Below are positions 47,238 through 55,959 of a stretch of 64,000 nucleotides of DNA, piece after piece (position 1 is the stretch's first letter; the number at the start of each line of letters is the position of its first letter). The DNA is taken from assembly GCF_000021945.1 (NCBI RefSeq), contig NC_011831.1, positions 4,601,353 to 4,665,352 on the forward strand. The letters are read 5' to 3'. The DNA comes from Chloroflexus aggregans DSM 9485 (lineage in GTDB: Bacteria; Chloroflexota; Chloroflexia; Chloroflexales; Chloroflexaceae). The notes beneath the pieces were generated by a model. It had not been told where the DNA came from. It ran no database searches and saw only the letters and a list, made by a program, of their open reading frames with translations. The translations under genes and the position numbers were made by a program.

Positions 47238-48583
47238 GGTTGACCTCCTCCCTGGCTGGTAGACGAGGTTGTCTGTCCTGAAGCGACCGAACCGCTTTGA
47301 TTGGAAGGCGATTGATTCGGGTGAATCACCTTCACCCGCCCCATGCCCCGGGTGCCCATGCCGCCGATGCCCAGGTGTTCCAGGTAGGGGTGGGCTTGCT
47401 TGGTTACATCGTGAACGGCAGCCGGGTTGGCACCTGCCGGAGCCGTCGGAGCCTGAGCCGCGCCTGCCGAAGCCGTCGGAGCCTGAGCCGCGCCTGCCGA
47501 AGCCGTCGGAGCCTGAGCCGCGCCTGCCGGAGCCGTCGGAGCCTGAGCCGCGCCTGCCGAAGCCGTCGGAGCCTGAGCCGCGCCTGCCGGAGCCGTCGGA
47601 GCCTGAGCCACGCCTGCCGGAGCCGTCGGAGCCTGAGCCGCGCCTGCCGGAGCCGTCGGAGCCTGAGCCACGCCTGCCGAAGCCGTCGGAGCCTGAGCCG
47701 CGCCTGCCGGAGCCGTCGGAGCCTGAGCCGCGCCTGCCGAAGCCGTCGGAGCCTGAGCCGCGCTTAACGTAATAGGTTTTCCGCCAATGTTGAAATGCGC
47801 CGGGTTCTTGGCAATGATCTCCCACACCAGCACGGTGCCCCGCGGCAGGGCTTCGTAAGAGAACAACGCTCCTTCCTCGGCTGCGCCGGTGGCCGGATCG
47901 ATAGAAACCGAGGTGCGCACCTCCAGGTTGCTGTTGACGATGTGGGCAAAGAGGCGGTCGGGCACCAACGCCAGGCGGTCGCGGATGTAATCAGGGATTT
48001 GAAGTTGACTAGTTATTGTGTTCATTTGAGCACATGTTTTTACCTGCAACAGAAGCCAGCCTAGGTTGAGGCGATTATTGGAACTACTTTGCAGGTAAAC
48101 TGCATCATCTTCCACTCCGTTGACCTCCAACCCAACCAAGCGCAGGACCATCGGGCAGGTTACCCACATCGGTCCTCGGCGCGTGGGCACCGGGAAGAGA
48201 AGCACGTGAGCGTCGGTGAAGGCAGCCAGGCCGGCAAAGCCGCCCGCCTGGCCCGCGCCGCTAGCGAAGCCGAAGACGGTGCAGACCGGGCAATCGGGCT
48301 GGCGGCAGTGGCCGCGGTTCGCATCCAGACCCAGGCCGGCGCAGTCGGGGTAATAGGGTTTGGGCTTTCCGTTTACCTGTCTGTTTGGATTCGCCTCCTG
48401 TCTTGCCATCGCCACATAGGTCCGGTACACCCCTGCCAGGCTGGAGCCGGGGATTTTGGGCACCTGGGTAACCGGGTCGCGGACGATGGTCAGGTCCACC
48501 CGGCCAATGCGGGCGCCGCCGGTCCCTACGTGGATAGGATCGAGCGCCATGCCGATCTGGATAAATTTCTCGTAACTCGCCAT
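47234..48583 (-). CDS. cmr4: Type III CRISPR backbone protein Cmr4 with decapeptide repeat insertion
   Basis: 449 residues from the ATG at 48583; module B's Cmr4 is 319. A Cas7-group backbone subunit that binds crRNA and cuts target RNA at 6-base intervals. ALDPIHVGTGGARIGRVDLT includes Asp30, the expected cleavage residue, then VPKIPGSSLAGVYRTY, AHVLLFPVPTRRGPMWVT, LEVRTSVSIDPATGAAEEGA and the C-terminal GIGGMGTRGMGRVKV. Residues about 274-383 are 11 copies of AAQAPTAPAG-type decapeptides between LSA and NPAAVHDV. A second low-complexity Ser/Gly/Gln tail ends the protein. The insertion lies where module B has only DDYREAFPKDKCGQGKTDKN. Confidence 0.93.
   Translation of the reverse strand: MASYEKFIQIGMALDPIHVGTGGARIGRVDLTIVRDPVTQVPKIPGSSLAGVYRTYVAMARQEANPNRQVNGKPKPYYPDCAGLGLDANRGHCRQPDCPVCTVFGFASGAGQAGGFAGLAAFTDAHVLLFPVPTRRGPMWVTCPMVLRLVGLEVNGVEDDAVYLQSSSNNRLNLGWLLLQVKTCAQMNTITSQLQIPDYIRDRLALVPDRLFAHIVNSNLEVRTSVSIDPATGAAEEGALFSYEALPRGTVLVWEIIAKNPAHFNIGGKPITLSAAQAPTASAGAAQAPTAPAGAAQAPTASAGVAQAPTAPAGAAQAPTAPAGVAQAPTAPAGAAQAPTASAGAAQAPTAPAGAAQAPTASAGAAQAPTASAGAAQAPTAPAGANPAAVHDVTKQAHPYLEHLGIGGMGTRGMGRVKVIHPNQSPSNQSGSVASGQTTSSTSQGGGQP
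47433..47762. repeat. 30-bp in-frame minisatellite in cmr4, 11 units
   Basis: Eleven 30-bp units (GCCTGCCGGAGCCGTCGGAG plus CCTGAGCCGC) vary at only two positions, giving Pro or Ser at one residue and Ala or Val at another. It is a multiple of three, so unit gain or loss would keep frame. Confidence 0.95.
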
Positions 48584-48596
48584 AGCGATAGCTCCT

Positions 48597-51500
48597 TTAC
48601 ACACTTTCTTTCAGTACGGTTATGTGCCAGTCAATGGCCCATTGGAGGATGCTCTGTGTAGCCGCTCCGGTCAGGGTCGCTAAGGCAGCACCTTGCACCG
48701 CCAAATGATGCACCAGCAGACTGCGCAGGGTGTCCTGCCAAAGATCCGGGGAAGCATCCAGGCCACCTTCCGGTGATTGCCAGTCTTTCTCCAGGCGTGC
48801 CAGTTCACTGCGCAAGCGTTGCAGGGCGGTCTGGCTGGGTGCTACCCGTTGCAAAAGTGCCCACACGTCCCTCATCTGTTTCCAGTCGTCGAGGGAGCGT
48901 GAAGGGTTGGTATCGAAGCGGGCGGCAGTACTGTCTATGAAGAGCGTCTTCACCTGCGTAGGGAACACCTTAATGCCATCGCCCAACCGCAGGTCGGCCA
49001 CATGACGGTAAACCTGACCACCCGGGTGCTGGAAGTCACGGGGGAAGCGCACCTGCCGGTCTTCCACCGCCACATAGGGATAGAACACATCCTCCCGGCC
49101 ATCGGGCAGGGTTACCGGCACCACGCGGGAGGTTTCCCGGTCATCACGCCGGCGCAGGCGCAGGGCCGCCACACCGGATTGCCTATATGCCTCCTGGACC
49201 TGCCAGGTTTCTTCTTTGCCTGCAAGGTCATCTTCCACGTTGCGGGTCGCTTCCACCACCGCCTGGTAAGGCGTCATACGGGGGAAGGCAATCACGCCCA
49301 CCCGCAGCGGCAGGCGATGCCACACCCGGGCGAAACGCTCTTGCCACCATGCCACAGCCACGTCCACGCATTCCGATGCCGCCTCTAGCGGTACGATGAC
49401 CCGGAAGCGCAGGGGTGAGATTTCGACGGGGATCAGTGGATGGTAAACGCTCAGGTGGGCGTGGGGCTGCTGCAATTGCCGAACTTGGGACACCGTGATG
49501 TTGCGGCTCTGTCCGGGCGCATCTTCGTCTTCCAAAGTGATTTGCGCACTTTGCAGGGCTGTGGAAGACTCTTCTGGCCGCAGCAGACACGCCAGGTTCG
49601 TGGCTGTGATGAAACCATTCAGGCTCTGCACATAAACCAGGCTCATCTGTTTCCCCTGCCAGCGGCCGTCGTAAAGGGTCAGATCGCGCCAGCTTCGTTG
49701 ATTATCCGGGATAAGCACCAGCCGCCGCACCCGCCAGGGGTTGTCGCTACGGGCCGCTAACTGCCGAAACTCCCGCAGAAGGTCGCGGAAGAACTCTTCC
49801 GCTTCGCGCCAGAAGCGGTAGACCCGGCCCGGGGAAGGGAGTTTGCGGAAGAGCTGATGCGCCAGCCAGGCGGTGCGCTGGTTGTCGTTCAGGCTGCTCC
49901 ACGAAGGCGCGTCCGCGCGGTCTTCGACGATTTGCTCATAGAAGGTGCGCCACAATCGTTCTTCGTAGTCGTTCCGCTGTTCGCCTTGCCTTTGTGGATT
50001 TAATCCCCGGAGGTGGCGAAAACCCTCTTGCAGGTTCGCTAACAGAAGGTCAGTGTCCGGAAATGTCCAGTTGCCCGATTGGTCGCGCAACCTCTGACGG
50101 ATTTCGGTTGCAAGGTGAGTTACCAAATGGGACGGAGTGATAGGGTTGCTTAGTTTTTGTTGCTTTTGTTCAAGCACCGGATTGAACCGTGCCCACTCCG
50201 GAATCGCCTGCGCCCGCAGGCTGTCTACCCGTTCGCCGTTGAGCCAGTCTTCCAGGTCTAGGGAGAAGGTGAGCAGCGCCAAGCGGCCGTTGCGGTCGGC
50301 TACCTCTTCAAACCAGATGGTGTCATTGTCCAGTTGGCCCTGAAGCCAGGCGTCGCGGCGGTGGTGGCGCCGTTCTCGGCATACAGCACAGGGCTTGCCC
50401 TTGTTGGGCATCCTGCGCCGCCGCATGCGCCAGCGCGCGTAGGGTTCTCGGCATACAGCACAGGGCTTGCCTTTGTTGGTGGGGTCACCGTTCAAGCGCA
50501 CCCCGCAGACGGGACAGACGTGGCCGCTTTTGGCATTGTGACCAGTAATACTCCACCTGCGATGGACAGGGACGACAACTGTCCTCTTCGCCTCCCGCCA
50601 TTCGCGCACCATGGGCACCAGGGAGCGGGTGGGGCCGCTCAGACGCACATGGGGCGGGGTTTCCAGGTCAAGATCGTGGGCGATGGACTCCACCTGCTCT
50701 TGCAGCCATTGCTCCAACCCGTTCAGCCAATCGGCCGGAACCGATTCATCAAACCGCTCTCCCGGGAAGGAGAAAACAGCCACGCTGCTGTCGCGATACA
50801 GCAAAGAACCTACTGCCAGGTCTACCTCCACCAGTGTAGCCACGCGGCGGAAGAACTCCTCTATCGCCCCCTGGGCACCTGTCCAATCACCGATCTTGAC
50901 CGAGCGGGCTTCGTAGTGCTCCGTGCCCAGGGCTATGGTCAGGAGGCGCCAGCGAGTGTTGTTTTTCACGTAGGACTCCACCATCTGCTGGCGCTGATTC
51001 TTTGCTAGATTGTTCCAGTTTGCTACCTGGGTTCCAAGGTGGTTTTCGATGTTTTGCGCCGTGAGGGGCGAAGGATCTAGCAACGCTCTCGCCACGGCGC
51101 TCTTGAACAGCGCCGCGGCCACATAGGACTGATCCCACAGGGTCACATCGTTGTTGGGGAGCCGCGTCTCGGCCAGAGTGGAAAGAAAAGCCCGCCGTAT
51201 GAAGGAACCCTCGCCGATGGCCTCCTCTCGCCAGCGTTGCCAGAAGGCCACGTCCTGGGCGTTCTGCGTGCCCAGATTCTGCAATTCCGCCAACACGCGG
51301 TGGATCTCGGATACTAATTGTTTCCATCCTTGGGGCGAGAGAATCTCCGGCGGGTCGGCCAGCAGATTGCGCTTTGGGTATCCCCAGGGCGAGGAGAGCC
51401 ACATATGGGGGATGGATTGGCCTAGATACCCTGACGTGGAACCCGGCAGGTTTTTCTCGACGCCGGAGACAATCCCGTGCCCGGCTTGGAGGAGACCCAG

Positions 51501-51803
51501 CAGGCCGGGGTCGCGATCGGCATGCTTTTCGGTAAATTCGGCAAATGTGCTCGGCCAGGCGTTGGCGAGGTTCCCCCCGCTGTAGCTTTGTGTAACCCAG
51601 CCTAGCAGTTGATCCCAAGGGAAGGGCGGTGTTTCTTGTTGGTGCCATTGGCGCTCGTTGTATCCGTTGTTCTCACCACCGTGGCGCCGCAGGAACTCGG
51701 CCCGAGCCTTGCCGGCCATGTGGAACCAGCCGATGGCCTCCATGACCAGGAGCAGAGGGCGGTGCTGGCGCAGGGTGTCGGCGGGGGATAAGGTGCTGGT
51801 CAT
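48597..51803 (-). CDS. Cas10-family large subunit, Csx11-like, without GGDD
   Basis: 1068 residues from the ATG at 51803, seven bases after GAGGAGG. In type III complexes Cas10 normally carries an HD nuclease and a GGDD cyclase. Here the N-terminal HD-like segment reads GWFHMAGKA (25-33), with Met after the His. The zinc region at about 425-480 has CPVC and a duplicated CAVC. The first palm is NGRLALLTFSLDLEDWLNG; the place of GGDD (about 793-807) reads EISPLRFRVIVPLEAA. The C-terminal FIDSTAARFDTNPSRSLDDW fits Csx11-type Cas10. Likely a structural subunit without cyclic oligoadenylate synthesis. The module B homologue shares the losses. Confidence 0.85.
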   Translation of the reverse strand: MTSTLSPADTLRQHRPLLLVMEAIGWFHMAGKARAEFLRRHGGENNGYNERQWHQQETPPFPWDQLLGWVTQSYSGGNLANAWPSTFAEFTEKHADRDPGLLGLLQAGHGIVSGVEKNLPGSTSGYLGQSIPHMWLSSPWGYPKRNLLADPPEILSPQGWKQLVSEIHRVLAELQNLGTQNAQDVAFWQRWREEAIGEGSFIRRAFLSTLAETRLPNNDVTLWDQSYVAAALFKSAVARALLDPSPLTAQNIENHLGTQVANWNNLAKNQRQQMVESYVKNNTRWRLLTIALGTEHYEARSVKIGDWTGAQGAIEEFFRRVATLVEVDLAVGSLLYRDSSVAVFSFPGERFDESVPADWLNGLEQWLQEQVESIAHDLDLETPPHVRLSGPTRSLVPMVREWREAKRTVVVPVHRRWSITGHNAKSGHVCPVCGVRLNGDPTNKGKPCAVCREPYARWRMRRRRMPNKGKPCAVCRERRHHRRDAWLQGQLDNDTIWFEEVADRNGRLALLTFSLDLEDWLNGERVDSLRAQAIPEWARFNPVLEQKQQKLSNPITPSHLVTHLATEIRQRLRDQSGNWTFPDTDLLLANLQEGFRHLRGLNPQRQGEQRNDYEERLWRTFYEQIVEDRADAPSWSSLNDNQRTAWLAHQLFRKLPSPGRVYRFWREAEEFFRDLLREFRQLAARSDNPWRVRRLVLIPDNQRSWRDLTLYDGRWQGKQMSLVYVQSLNGFITATNLACLLRPEESSTALQSAQITLEDEDAPGQSRNITVSQVRQLQQPHAHLSVYHPLIPVEISPLRFRVIVPLEAASECVDVAVAWWQERFARVWHRLPLRVGVIAFPRMTPYQAVVEATRNVEDDLAGKEETWQVQEAYRQSGVAALRLRRRDDRETSRVVPVTLPDGREDVFYPYVAVEDRQVRFPRDFQHPGGQVYRHVADLRLGDGIKVFPTQVKTLFIDSTAARFDTNPSRSLDDWKQMRDVWALLQRVAPSQTALQRLRSELARLEKDWQSPEGGLDASPDLWQDTLRSLLVHHLAVQGAALATLTGAATQSILQWAIDWHITVLKESV
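50372..50471. repeat. In-frame duplication of the zinc-knuckle coding segment of cas10
   Basis: A 28-bp sequence beginning GTTCTCGGCATACAGCACAG occurs at 50372-50399 and again at 50444-50471, exactly 72 bases apart. It encodes KGKPCAVCRE twice, separated by an Arg-rich stretch. Confidence 0.9.
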
Positions 51804-51814
51804 GGTGTGCCTCC

Positions 51815-52792
51815 TCAAGATAACCAGCTCTGTATGTCTTGCCAGAGATCATTGCGACTCTGCTTCTGCGTGCTGCTTCCGTGCGTTTTGTGGAAAGCAC
51901 GCCACTCCGTGATCTTTGCCGTGCCCCAGCCGACGGTGCGCTTGGCGGAGATGCCGTAGGTGGTGAGGAGCTTTTCAACGGCTTCCAGCAGTTTAGGAAT
52001 CACATCCTGGGGATTCGCTGCGGGCTTCATGCCCGGCCAGGGGGCGTAGAGGAGGGAAAGCGTGCCTTTTCCACCTTTCTCATATTTATCTGAGTTATTT
52101 CCCTTCGGGCGTCTTCCCGGCACCACCTCATAGTAGATGGGCTGGGTACCGGCGCGGCGCTCCCGACTGTGGGGGTTGATCACCTCAAAGCCGATCTTGT
52201 CGAACCAGGTGGGGTAAAGAACCAATGCGCCCCGGCTGAACTCCTCACCCTCGCCTTTTTCGTTGCCAAAGAGATGCAGAATCCAGTCCGGGTCGCGCCA
52301 GTCGTCCATTTTTCCACCTTGCTTTTCCAGGTGCTCGCGCAGTCCGGCCTGCATCCGGCAGACCCAGCGCAGCATCCCCTTCCAGGAAGAGGCAGCCATG
52401 AAGGGCACGCCAAACACCCGGTCCTTGCGCACCGGGTTGTCCAGTAGGTGAAAGACCCGGTCGTCTTTGGAGTACCAGGGGGTGAGGAGTTCAAAATTGA
52501 CCTGGAAGGCGAGCCAGGTGGCGGAAGGGAGGGACGTGAAGGTGGGCTTGATCTGCAAAGTCTGCGAAGCCTGTGAAGTCTGCGAAGCCTGTGAAGTCTG
52601 CGAAATCAGGTTTAAAGTCCCACTTGCGTGTTGCATATAGCGATTCCGAGCGTCTTCTTTATTATCTTTATTATCCCCCTTGCAGAACTGCACCGACACC
52701 TCATCCACAAAGCCGCCCGAAAGCCCCTCAGGGCGCGCCAGAGTTTCTTGTTCAGTGTTTTGAACCAGAAAAACAAAATAATCCCAAGTCAT
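51815..52792 (-). CDS. Cmr6-like RAMP protein
   Basis: 325 residues; overlaps the cmr1 stop as ATGA. A Cas7-group [43 protein letters not shown] (the ssxkGxLR helix), [12 protein letters not shown] followed by [15 protein letters not shown], and the C-terminal [16 protein letters not shown] glycine loop. The PH...YYEVVPG block recalls Cmr6, which caps the backbone near the crRNA 3' end. Near residues 62-79 an 18-bp unit gives SQTSQA repeats. The Cmr6 assignment is by order and motif. Confidence 0.78.
   Translation of the reverse strand: MTWDYFVFLVQNTEQETLARPEGLSGGFVDEVSVQFCKGDNKDNKEDARNRYMQHASGTLNLISQTSQASQTSQASQTLQIKPTFTSLPSATWLAFQVNFELLTPWYSKDDRVFHLLDNPVRKDRVFGVPFMAASSWKGMLRWVCRMQAGLREHLEKQGGKMDDWRDPDWILHLFGNEKGEGEEFSRGALVLYPTWFDKIGFEVINPHSRERRAGTQPIYYEVVPGRRPKGNNSDKYEKGGKGTLSLLYAPWPGMKPAANPQDVIPKLLEAVEKLLTTYGISAKRTVGWGTAKITEWRAFHKTHGSSTQKQSRNDLWQDIQSWLS
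52554..52606. repeat. 18-bp in-frame repeat in the cmr6-like gene
   Basis: About three copies of an 18-bp unit (AGTCTGCGAAGCCTGTGA) encode SQTSQA near the N-terminus of the RAMP. Confidence 0.85.
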
Positions 52793-54276
52793 GCGCCATT
52801 CCTCCTATGAAACAGTTCGTTTAAGATTTGCTCGCCTGTTAGGAATTCATCGTCTCGAAAGTTATTCCAGGCTTGCTTAAGGCGTTCTTTCATCTCGTCA
52901 AAACTCACCGAGTTCGGCTGCCCCGGTTGCCCCGGCTGCCCCGGCTGCCCCGCCTGCCCCGCCTGCCCCGATTGCCCGGCCTGCCCCGGCTGCCCCGGTT
53001 GCCCGGCCTGCCCCGGTTGCCCGGCCTGCCCCGGCTGCCCCGATTGCCCCGGCTGCCCCGGCTGCCCCGGCTGTCCCGGTTGCCCGGCCTGCCCCGGCTG
53101 CCCCGGCTGCCCCGGCTGCCCCGCCTGCCCCGGTTGCCCCGGCTGCCCCGGCTGCCCCGGTTGCCCCGGTTGCCCCGGCTGCCCCGCCTGCCCCGCCTGC
53201 CCCGGTTGCCCCGGCTGCCCCGGTTGCCCCGGTTGCCCCGGCTGCCCCGGCTGCCCCGGCTGCCCCGCCTGCCCCGATTGCCCGGCCTGCCCCGGCTGCC
53301 CCGGTTGCCCGGCCTGCCCCGGCTGCCCCGATTGCCCCGGCTGCCCCGGCTGCCCCGGCTGTCCCGGTTGCCCGGCCTGCCCCGGCTGCCCCGGCTGCCC
53401 CGGCTGCCCCGGCTGCCCCGGCTTTACAAAGCCGAAGGTGCGCCTGCCCTCTTCCGGGTGCTTGAAACTGAACACCTTCTTGCTCTCTGGCTCGATACCT
53501 TGTTGCCGGTTAGGCCGCCTTCCAGCCAACCAAGAATCACCTTGCGCGGATTGGTGCTTTGGCTCTGGGCGGCCGATAACACGATTGAAAGAACTTTTTT
53601 GATTATTCTGCCTCGCCAGATACCGCCCTTTCACACACCAGAAGTTTTGCAGCGAAGCCCAGGAGAAATCGTGTAGGCGATCTTTATGGTCTTGGTATGA
53701 ATGTGGCGCTTTGCGCCAGTTGCTGCCGGTCACATAGCCTCGGATGTCTTTAAGCGTTTTGTTACACTGCCAGCCTTGAGGGCCTTCTATGTACTCCACA
53801 AGCCCAAAGTCTTTATGATGAGGTGCATTCTGCCTATTCTGCTGATCCGACGGCTTGAACACCGTCTTCCCGCCTATCGCTCCGTACTCGGCGATCAGGC
53901 GCAGGGTGGCGTCGAGCAGGCACCACTCCTCGTCCCGAATCGGTCGTAGGGGGATGAAGCGCAGGATGAAGGTTTGATTTGCCTTGATCTGGTTCTGAAT
54001 GTCCTGACCCTTATCGTCCAGAATCATGAGCCGGAACTTGCGCGCCCAGCCGGTGCAGCCGAAGAGTTCGCAGACCACGCAGTGCCGACCGTCCTTGTCC
54101 GGGCAGCGTATATCCGACGTGGGGTCGCACGCCTTGCCGCCGAGGCCGCGCACCAGCACCTCAAACCACCAGCGCAGCGATCCTATGATGCCGGTGGGGA
54201 TGAGGCGGTCGGGTTTCCCTGCCGCGTCTCCGGTCCAGATGTCGGTGTGGGCTTGGAGCTTCCATTCTTTCACCAT
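52789..54276 (-). CDS. cmr1: Cmr1 with a 56-unit collagen-like Gly-Gln-Pro insertion
   Basis: 495 residues, against roughly 300 once the tract is removed. The N-terminus is clear Cmr1: [40 protein letters not shown], then [20 protein letters not shown]. Cmr1 is a Cas7-like tip subunit that contacts the 3' end of crRNA. About residues 285-453 are 56 continuous Gly-Gln-Pro/Ala/Ser triplets, placed after RRTFGFVK, and a helical tail [19 protein letters not shown] closes the protein. A near-consensus promoter lies 42 bases upstream. First gene of module A. The tract could form a triple helix or a flexible brush; neither is known. Confidence 0.88.
   Translation of the reverse strand: MVKEWKLQAHTDIWTGDAAGKPDRLIPTGIIGSLRWWFEVLVRGLGGKACDPTSDIRCPDKDGRHCVVCELFGCTGWARKFRLMILDDKGQDIQNQIKANQTFILRFIPLRPIRDEEWCLLDATLRLIAEYGAIGGKTVFKPSDQQNRQNAPHHKDFGLVEYIEGPQGWQCNKTLKDIRGYVTGSNWRKAPHSYQDHKDRLHDFSWASLQNFWCVKGRYLARQNNQKSSFNRVIGRPEPKHQSAQGDSWLAGRRPNRQQGIEPESKKVFSFKHPEEGRRTFGFVKPGQPGQPGQPGQPGQAGQPGQPGQPGQPGQSGQPGQAGQPGQPGQAGQSGQAGQPGQPGQPGQPGQPGQPGQPGQAGQAGQPGQPGQPGQPGQPGQPGQAGQPGQPGQPGQAGQPGQPGQPGQPGQSGQPGQAGQPGQAGQPGQPGQAGQSGQAGQAGQPGQPGQPGQPNSVSFDEMKERLKQAWNNFRDDEFLTGEQILNELFHRRNGA
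52915..53423. repeat. 9-bp in-frame minisatellite in cmr1, about 56 units
   Basis: Continuous 9-bp units of the CCCCGGCTG type (read on the plus strand) with C/T and G/C variants that give GQP, GQA or GQS. Longer higher-order repeats are visible, for example blocks sharing the order GQS-GQP-GQA, showing stepwise duplication. Confidence 0.97.
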
Positions 54277-54317
54277 TGTAGTATCCTTGTAGTAGAATTC
54301 TTAATAGTGTGCTCGAT

Positions 54318-54348
54318 AGTATACTCCACAGCGTTTGCTTTGTGTCAA
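54318..54348 (-). promoter_or_regulatory. Promoter of the module A operon
   Basis: Minus-strand TTGACA (54343-54348) and TATACT (54318-54323) with a 19-base spacer, about 42 bases before cmr1. Confidence 0.6.
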
Positions 54349-54397
54349 AAATAAATGAACCGGATGGCACTTCTTGCAGAAACCGACCGTTTTGCTC

Positions 54398-54700
54398 CTA
54401 TGTCCGTTTAGGTTTTTGGTCTATCAGTTTGAAGTCGGCGATTACCGTCCGAATGCGATGGTCACCGGCAGTTGCATCCAACCGGTCCCGGAGCAAGGTT
54501 GAGGCAGCGCGATGACGAACAACGCTGTTCTCAGGGGAAGGGGTTGTCACTTCGCCGAGCAGGCGCTTACGCACGGCATCCGCATATGCCGGCAAAACCC
54601 CGGCCCGTTCTCGACGTTCCGTTAGCAGCGGCACAAACGAATTCGGCGGAAGACCATCTGGGATGCGTTTGGCTCGTCTGAGTCGTTTTAGTGGTCGCAC
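54398..54700 (-). CDS. Possible small protein, unrecognised
   Basis: 100 residues from a GTG at 54700, without a ribosome site. Arg-rich and hydrophilic (LKRLRRAKRIPDGLPPNSFV ... IRTVIADFKLIDQKPKRT). I recognise no family. It stands alone in the 691-base gap upstream of cmr1 and overlaps no other gene; it could be a gene remnant. Confidence 0.3.
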   Translation of the reverse strand: MRPLKRLRRAKRIPDGLPPNSFVPLLTERRERAGVLPAYADAVRKRLLGEVTTPSPENSVVRHRAASTLLRDRLDATAGDHRIRTVIADFKLIDQKPKRT

Positions 54701-54967
54701 GGTTTATGAACTTACTTTTCAGGAATAACGTCGTTGCTCATACTATACCAATCCCACTGAACCATACTGTAACCACGACAGAGAGCGTTGCGCTCGATCT
54801 GCCGGTCGGCGCGGTAGGTGACGGCATGCGGCAGCAGCGCCGCACACCATCACCGATAGACGCCTACCAACAGCGGGACAGGTAGGGTGTTATGGTCGTT
54901 CACAGTTCTCGATCACTTTGTCCATCTTACGCCTCAGATTGTTCCATATTGGAGCGTTCCAATCAGC

Positions 54968-55543
54968 CTACCGTAGTTCTTCGCAGTAAGCCTTTAGCGC
55001 ATTCTGCAATTCTCGGTGAAATGCTGTGGCGTTGATTATCTTTTGCTCAGGATCGTACAGCAAATCTTTCCGCCGGATCCGCCAGCCGTTTGTGGTCTCG
55101 GCCTGGTGCAAAATGCCGCAGCGCACTCCCGTGTAAAAGTCATCCGCTACGTCTTTGAATGCTCCTAATGCCAAATTGTTTCTTGAACATCGTTGGAAAA
55201 ATTCATGAAAAGCTGTCTCGCTTTTTCCTTTAGTATCCTCCCAACCTTGCCAAAAAGATTCGAGGGCTTCGATCATCAAGCAGCAGATGGCCATTGTGCA
55301 GAACCCGTGTTTCTTATCATTCTTATCAGTAGATTTGCAGAACCCGTGTTTTTGTTCCTTATCGGTAGATGTGCAGAGCCCGTGTTTTTTATCGGTAGAA
55401 TCGATAGGAGTAATATAGCGCTCTGTGAAGCGTTCCAGGATAAAATTGGCAATACCCTCGCGATCTTGCGCTTTTTCAAGTTCTCGATACTTCTTAACTG
55501 TTACGCTACTCGACAGCAAGACTTCGTCAATATTGGTGTTCAT
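54968..55543 (-). CDS. HEPN-like protein with internal repeat
   Basis: 191 residues from the ATG at 55543, eight bases after AAAGGAG. Helical; the C-terminal half contains MAICCLMIEALESFWQGWED, FHEFFQR and FYTGVRCGILHQAETTNGWR. The last includes RCGILH, an Rx4H pattern like the catalytic motif of HEPN ribonucleases. Near residues 47-83 an 11-13-residue unit of the type STDKKHGFC is present three times, and its last copy runs into the native KHGFCTMAICC sequence. An RNase role is inferred from motif and position in the defence island; the family is unnamed to me. Confidence 0.6.
   Translation of the reverse strand: MNTNIDEVLLSSSVTVKKYRELEKAQDREGIANFILERFTERYITPIDSTDKKHGLCTSTDKEQKHGFCKSTDKNDKKHGFCTMAICCLMIEALESFWQGWEDTKGKSETAFHEFFQRCSRNNLALGAFKDVADDFYTGVRCGILHQAETTNGWRIRRKDLLYDPEQKIINATAFHRELQNALKAYCEELR
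55294..55403. repeat. In-frame repeat in the HEPN-like gene, 3 units
   Basis: Three copies of a GTAGATTTGCAGAACCCGTG-type unit of 27-39 bp encode STDK...KHGFC peptides of unequal length; all keep the frame. Confidence 0.85.
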
Positions 55544-55959
55544 TGTCGTGCTCCTTTCGTCATTTGTGCAGACAGCGATCACTGCATATCACCGTAAATT
55601 ATACTTCATATACGATGCCAATGGCAAAAAGGTAACACCGGAGGAGGTGATACGGTGCTCTACTGCATCATCGTTGTAGTAGATGGTGTAACCGTCTAGA
55701 ATAGCAAAAAGGTAAACTTAGAGGGAAATGATACGGTGAGATGAACTGTTGTATGACCACAGCGTCTTAGCCTTTGCTGCGATCCGCTGTGATTTGTTGG
55801 GAGCATGGACAGCTTGCCCCAACCCCCGGTATCTCGTTGAGCGGAATAAACAGGGAGAGGCGGCGTGGGCGCGGTCCGAACAGTGCGTGATGTCTGTCGG
55901 TGAGCCGTCGGGTAAACCGCCCCACGCGCCGTCCACCGGAGAGTCGCATCTGATGCGCG
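55544..55959. other. Intergenic gap with a 38-bp direct repeat
   Basis: No credible gene. AATGGCAAAAAGGTAACACC and the following 18 bases (from 55619) recur in diverged form from about 55702 (AATAGCAAAAAGGTAAAC ... ATGATACGGTG). Short broken frames at 55740-55940 match nothing I recognise. Confidence 0.55.

Noticed and set aside
47269-47772. Plus-strand frames across the cmr4 repeat
   Set aside because: Open only because the 30-bp unit lacks stops in several frames; no family sequence, no ribosome site.
47238-47825. N-terminal extension of cmr5 with Gly-Ser-Asp repeats
   Set aside because: It is the cmr4 repeat out of frame; a good ribosome site and ATGA overlap fix the start at 47237.
52873-53676. 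Plus-strand 267-residue Leu-Pro-Arg repeat frame
   Set aside because: It is the reverse reading of the cmr1 repeat; cmr1 family sequence continues on both sides on the minus strand.
54701-54967. Short minus-strand frame ending ...MSNDVIPEK
   Set aside because: About 45 codons, no start with a ribosome site and no family; treated as empty sequence.
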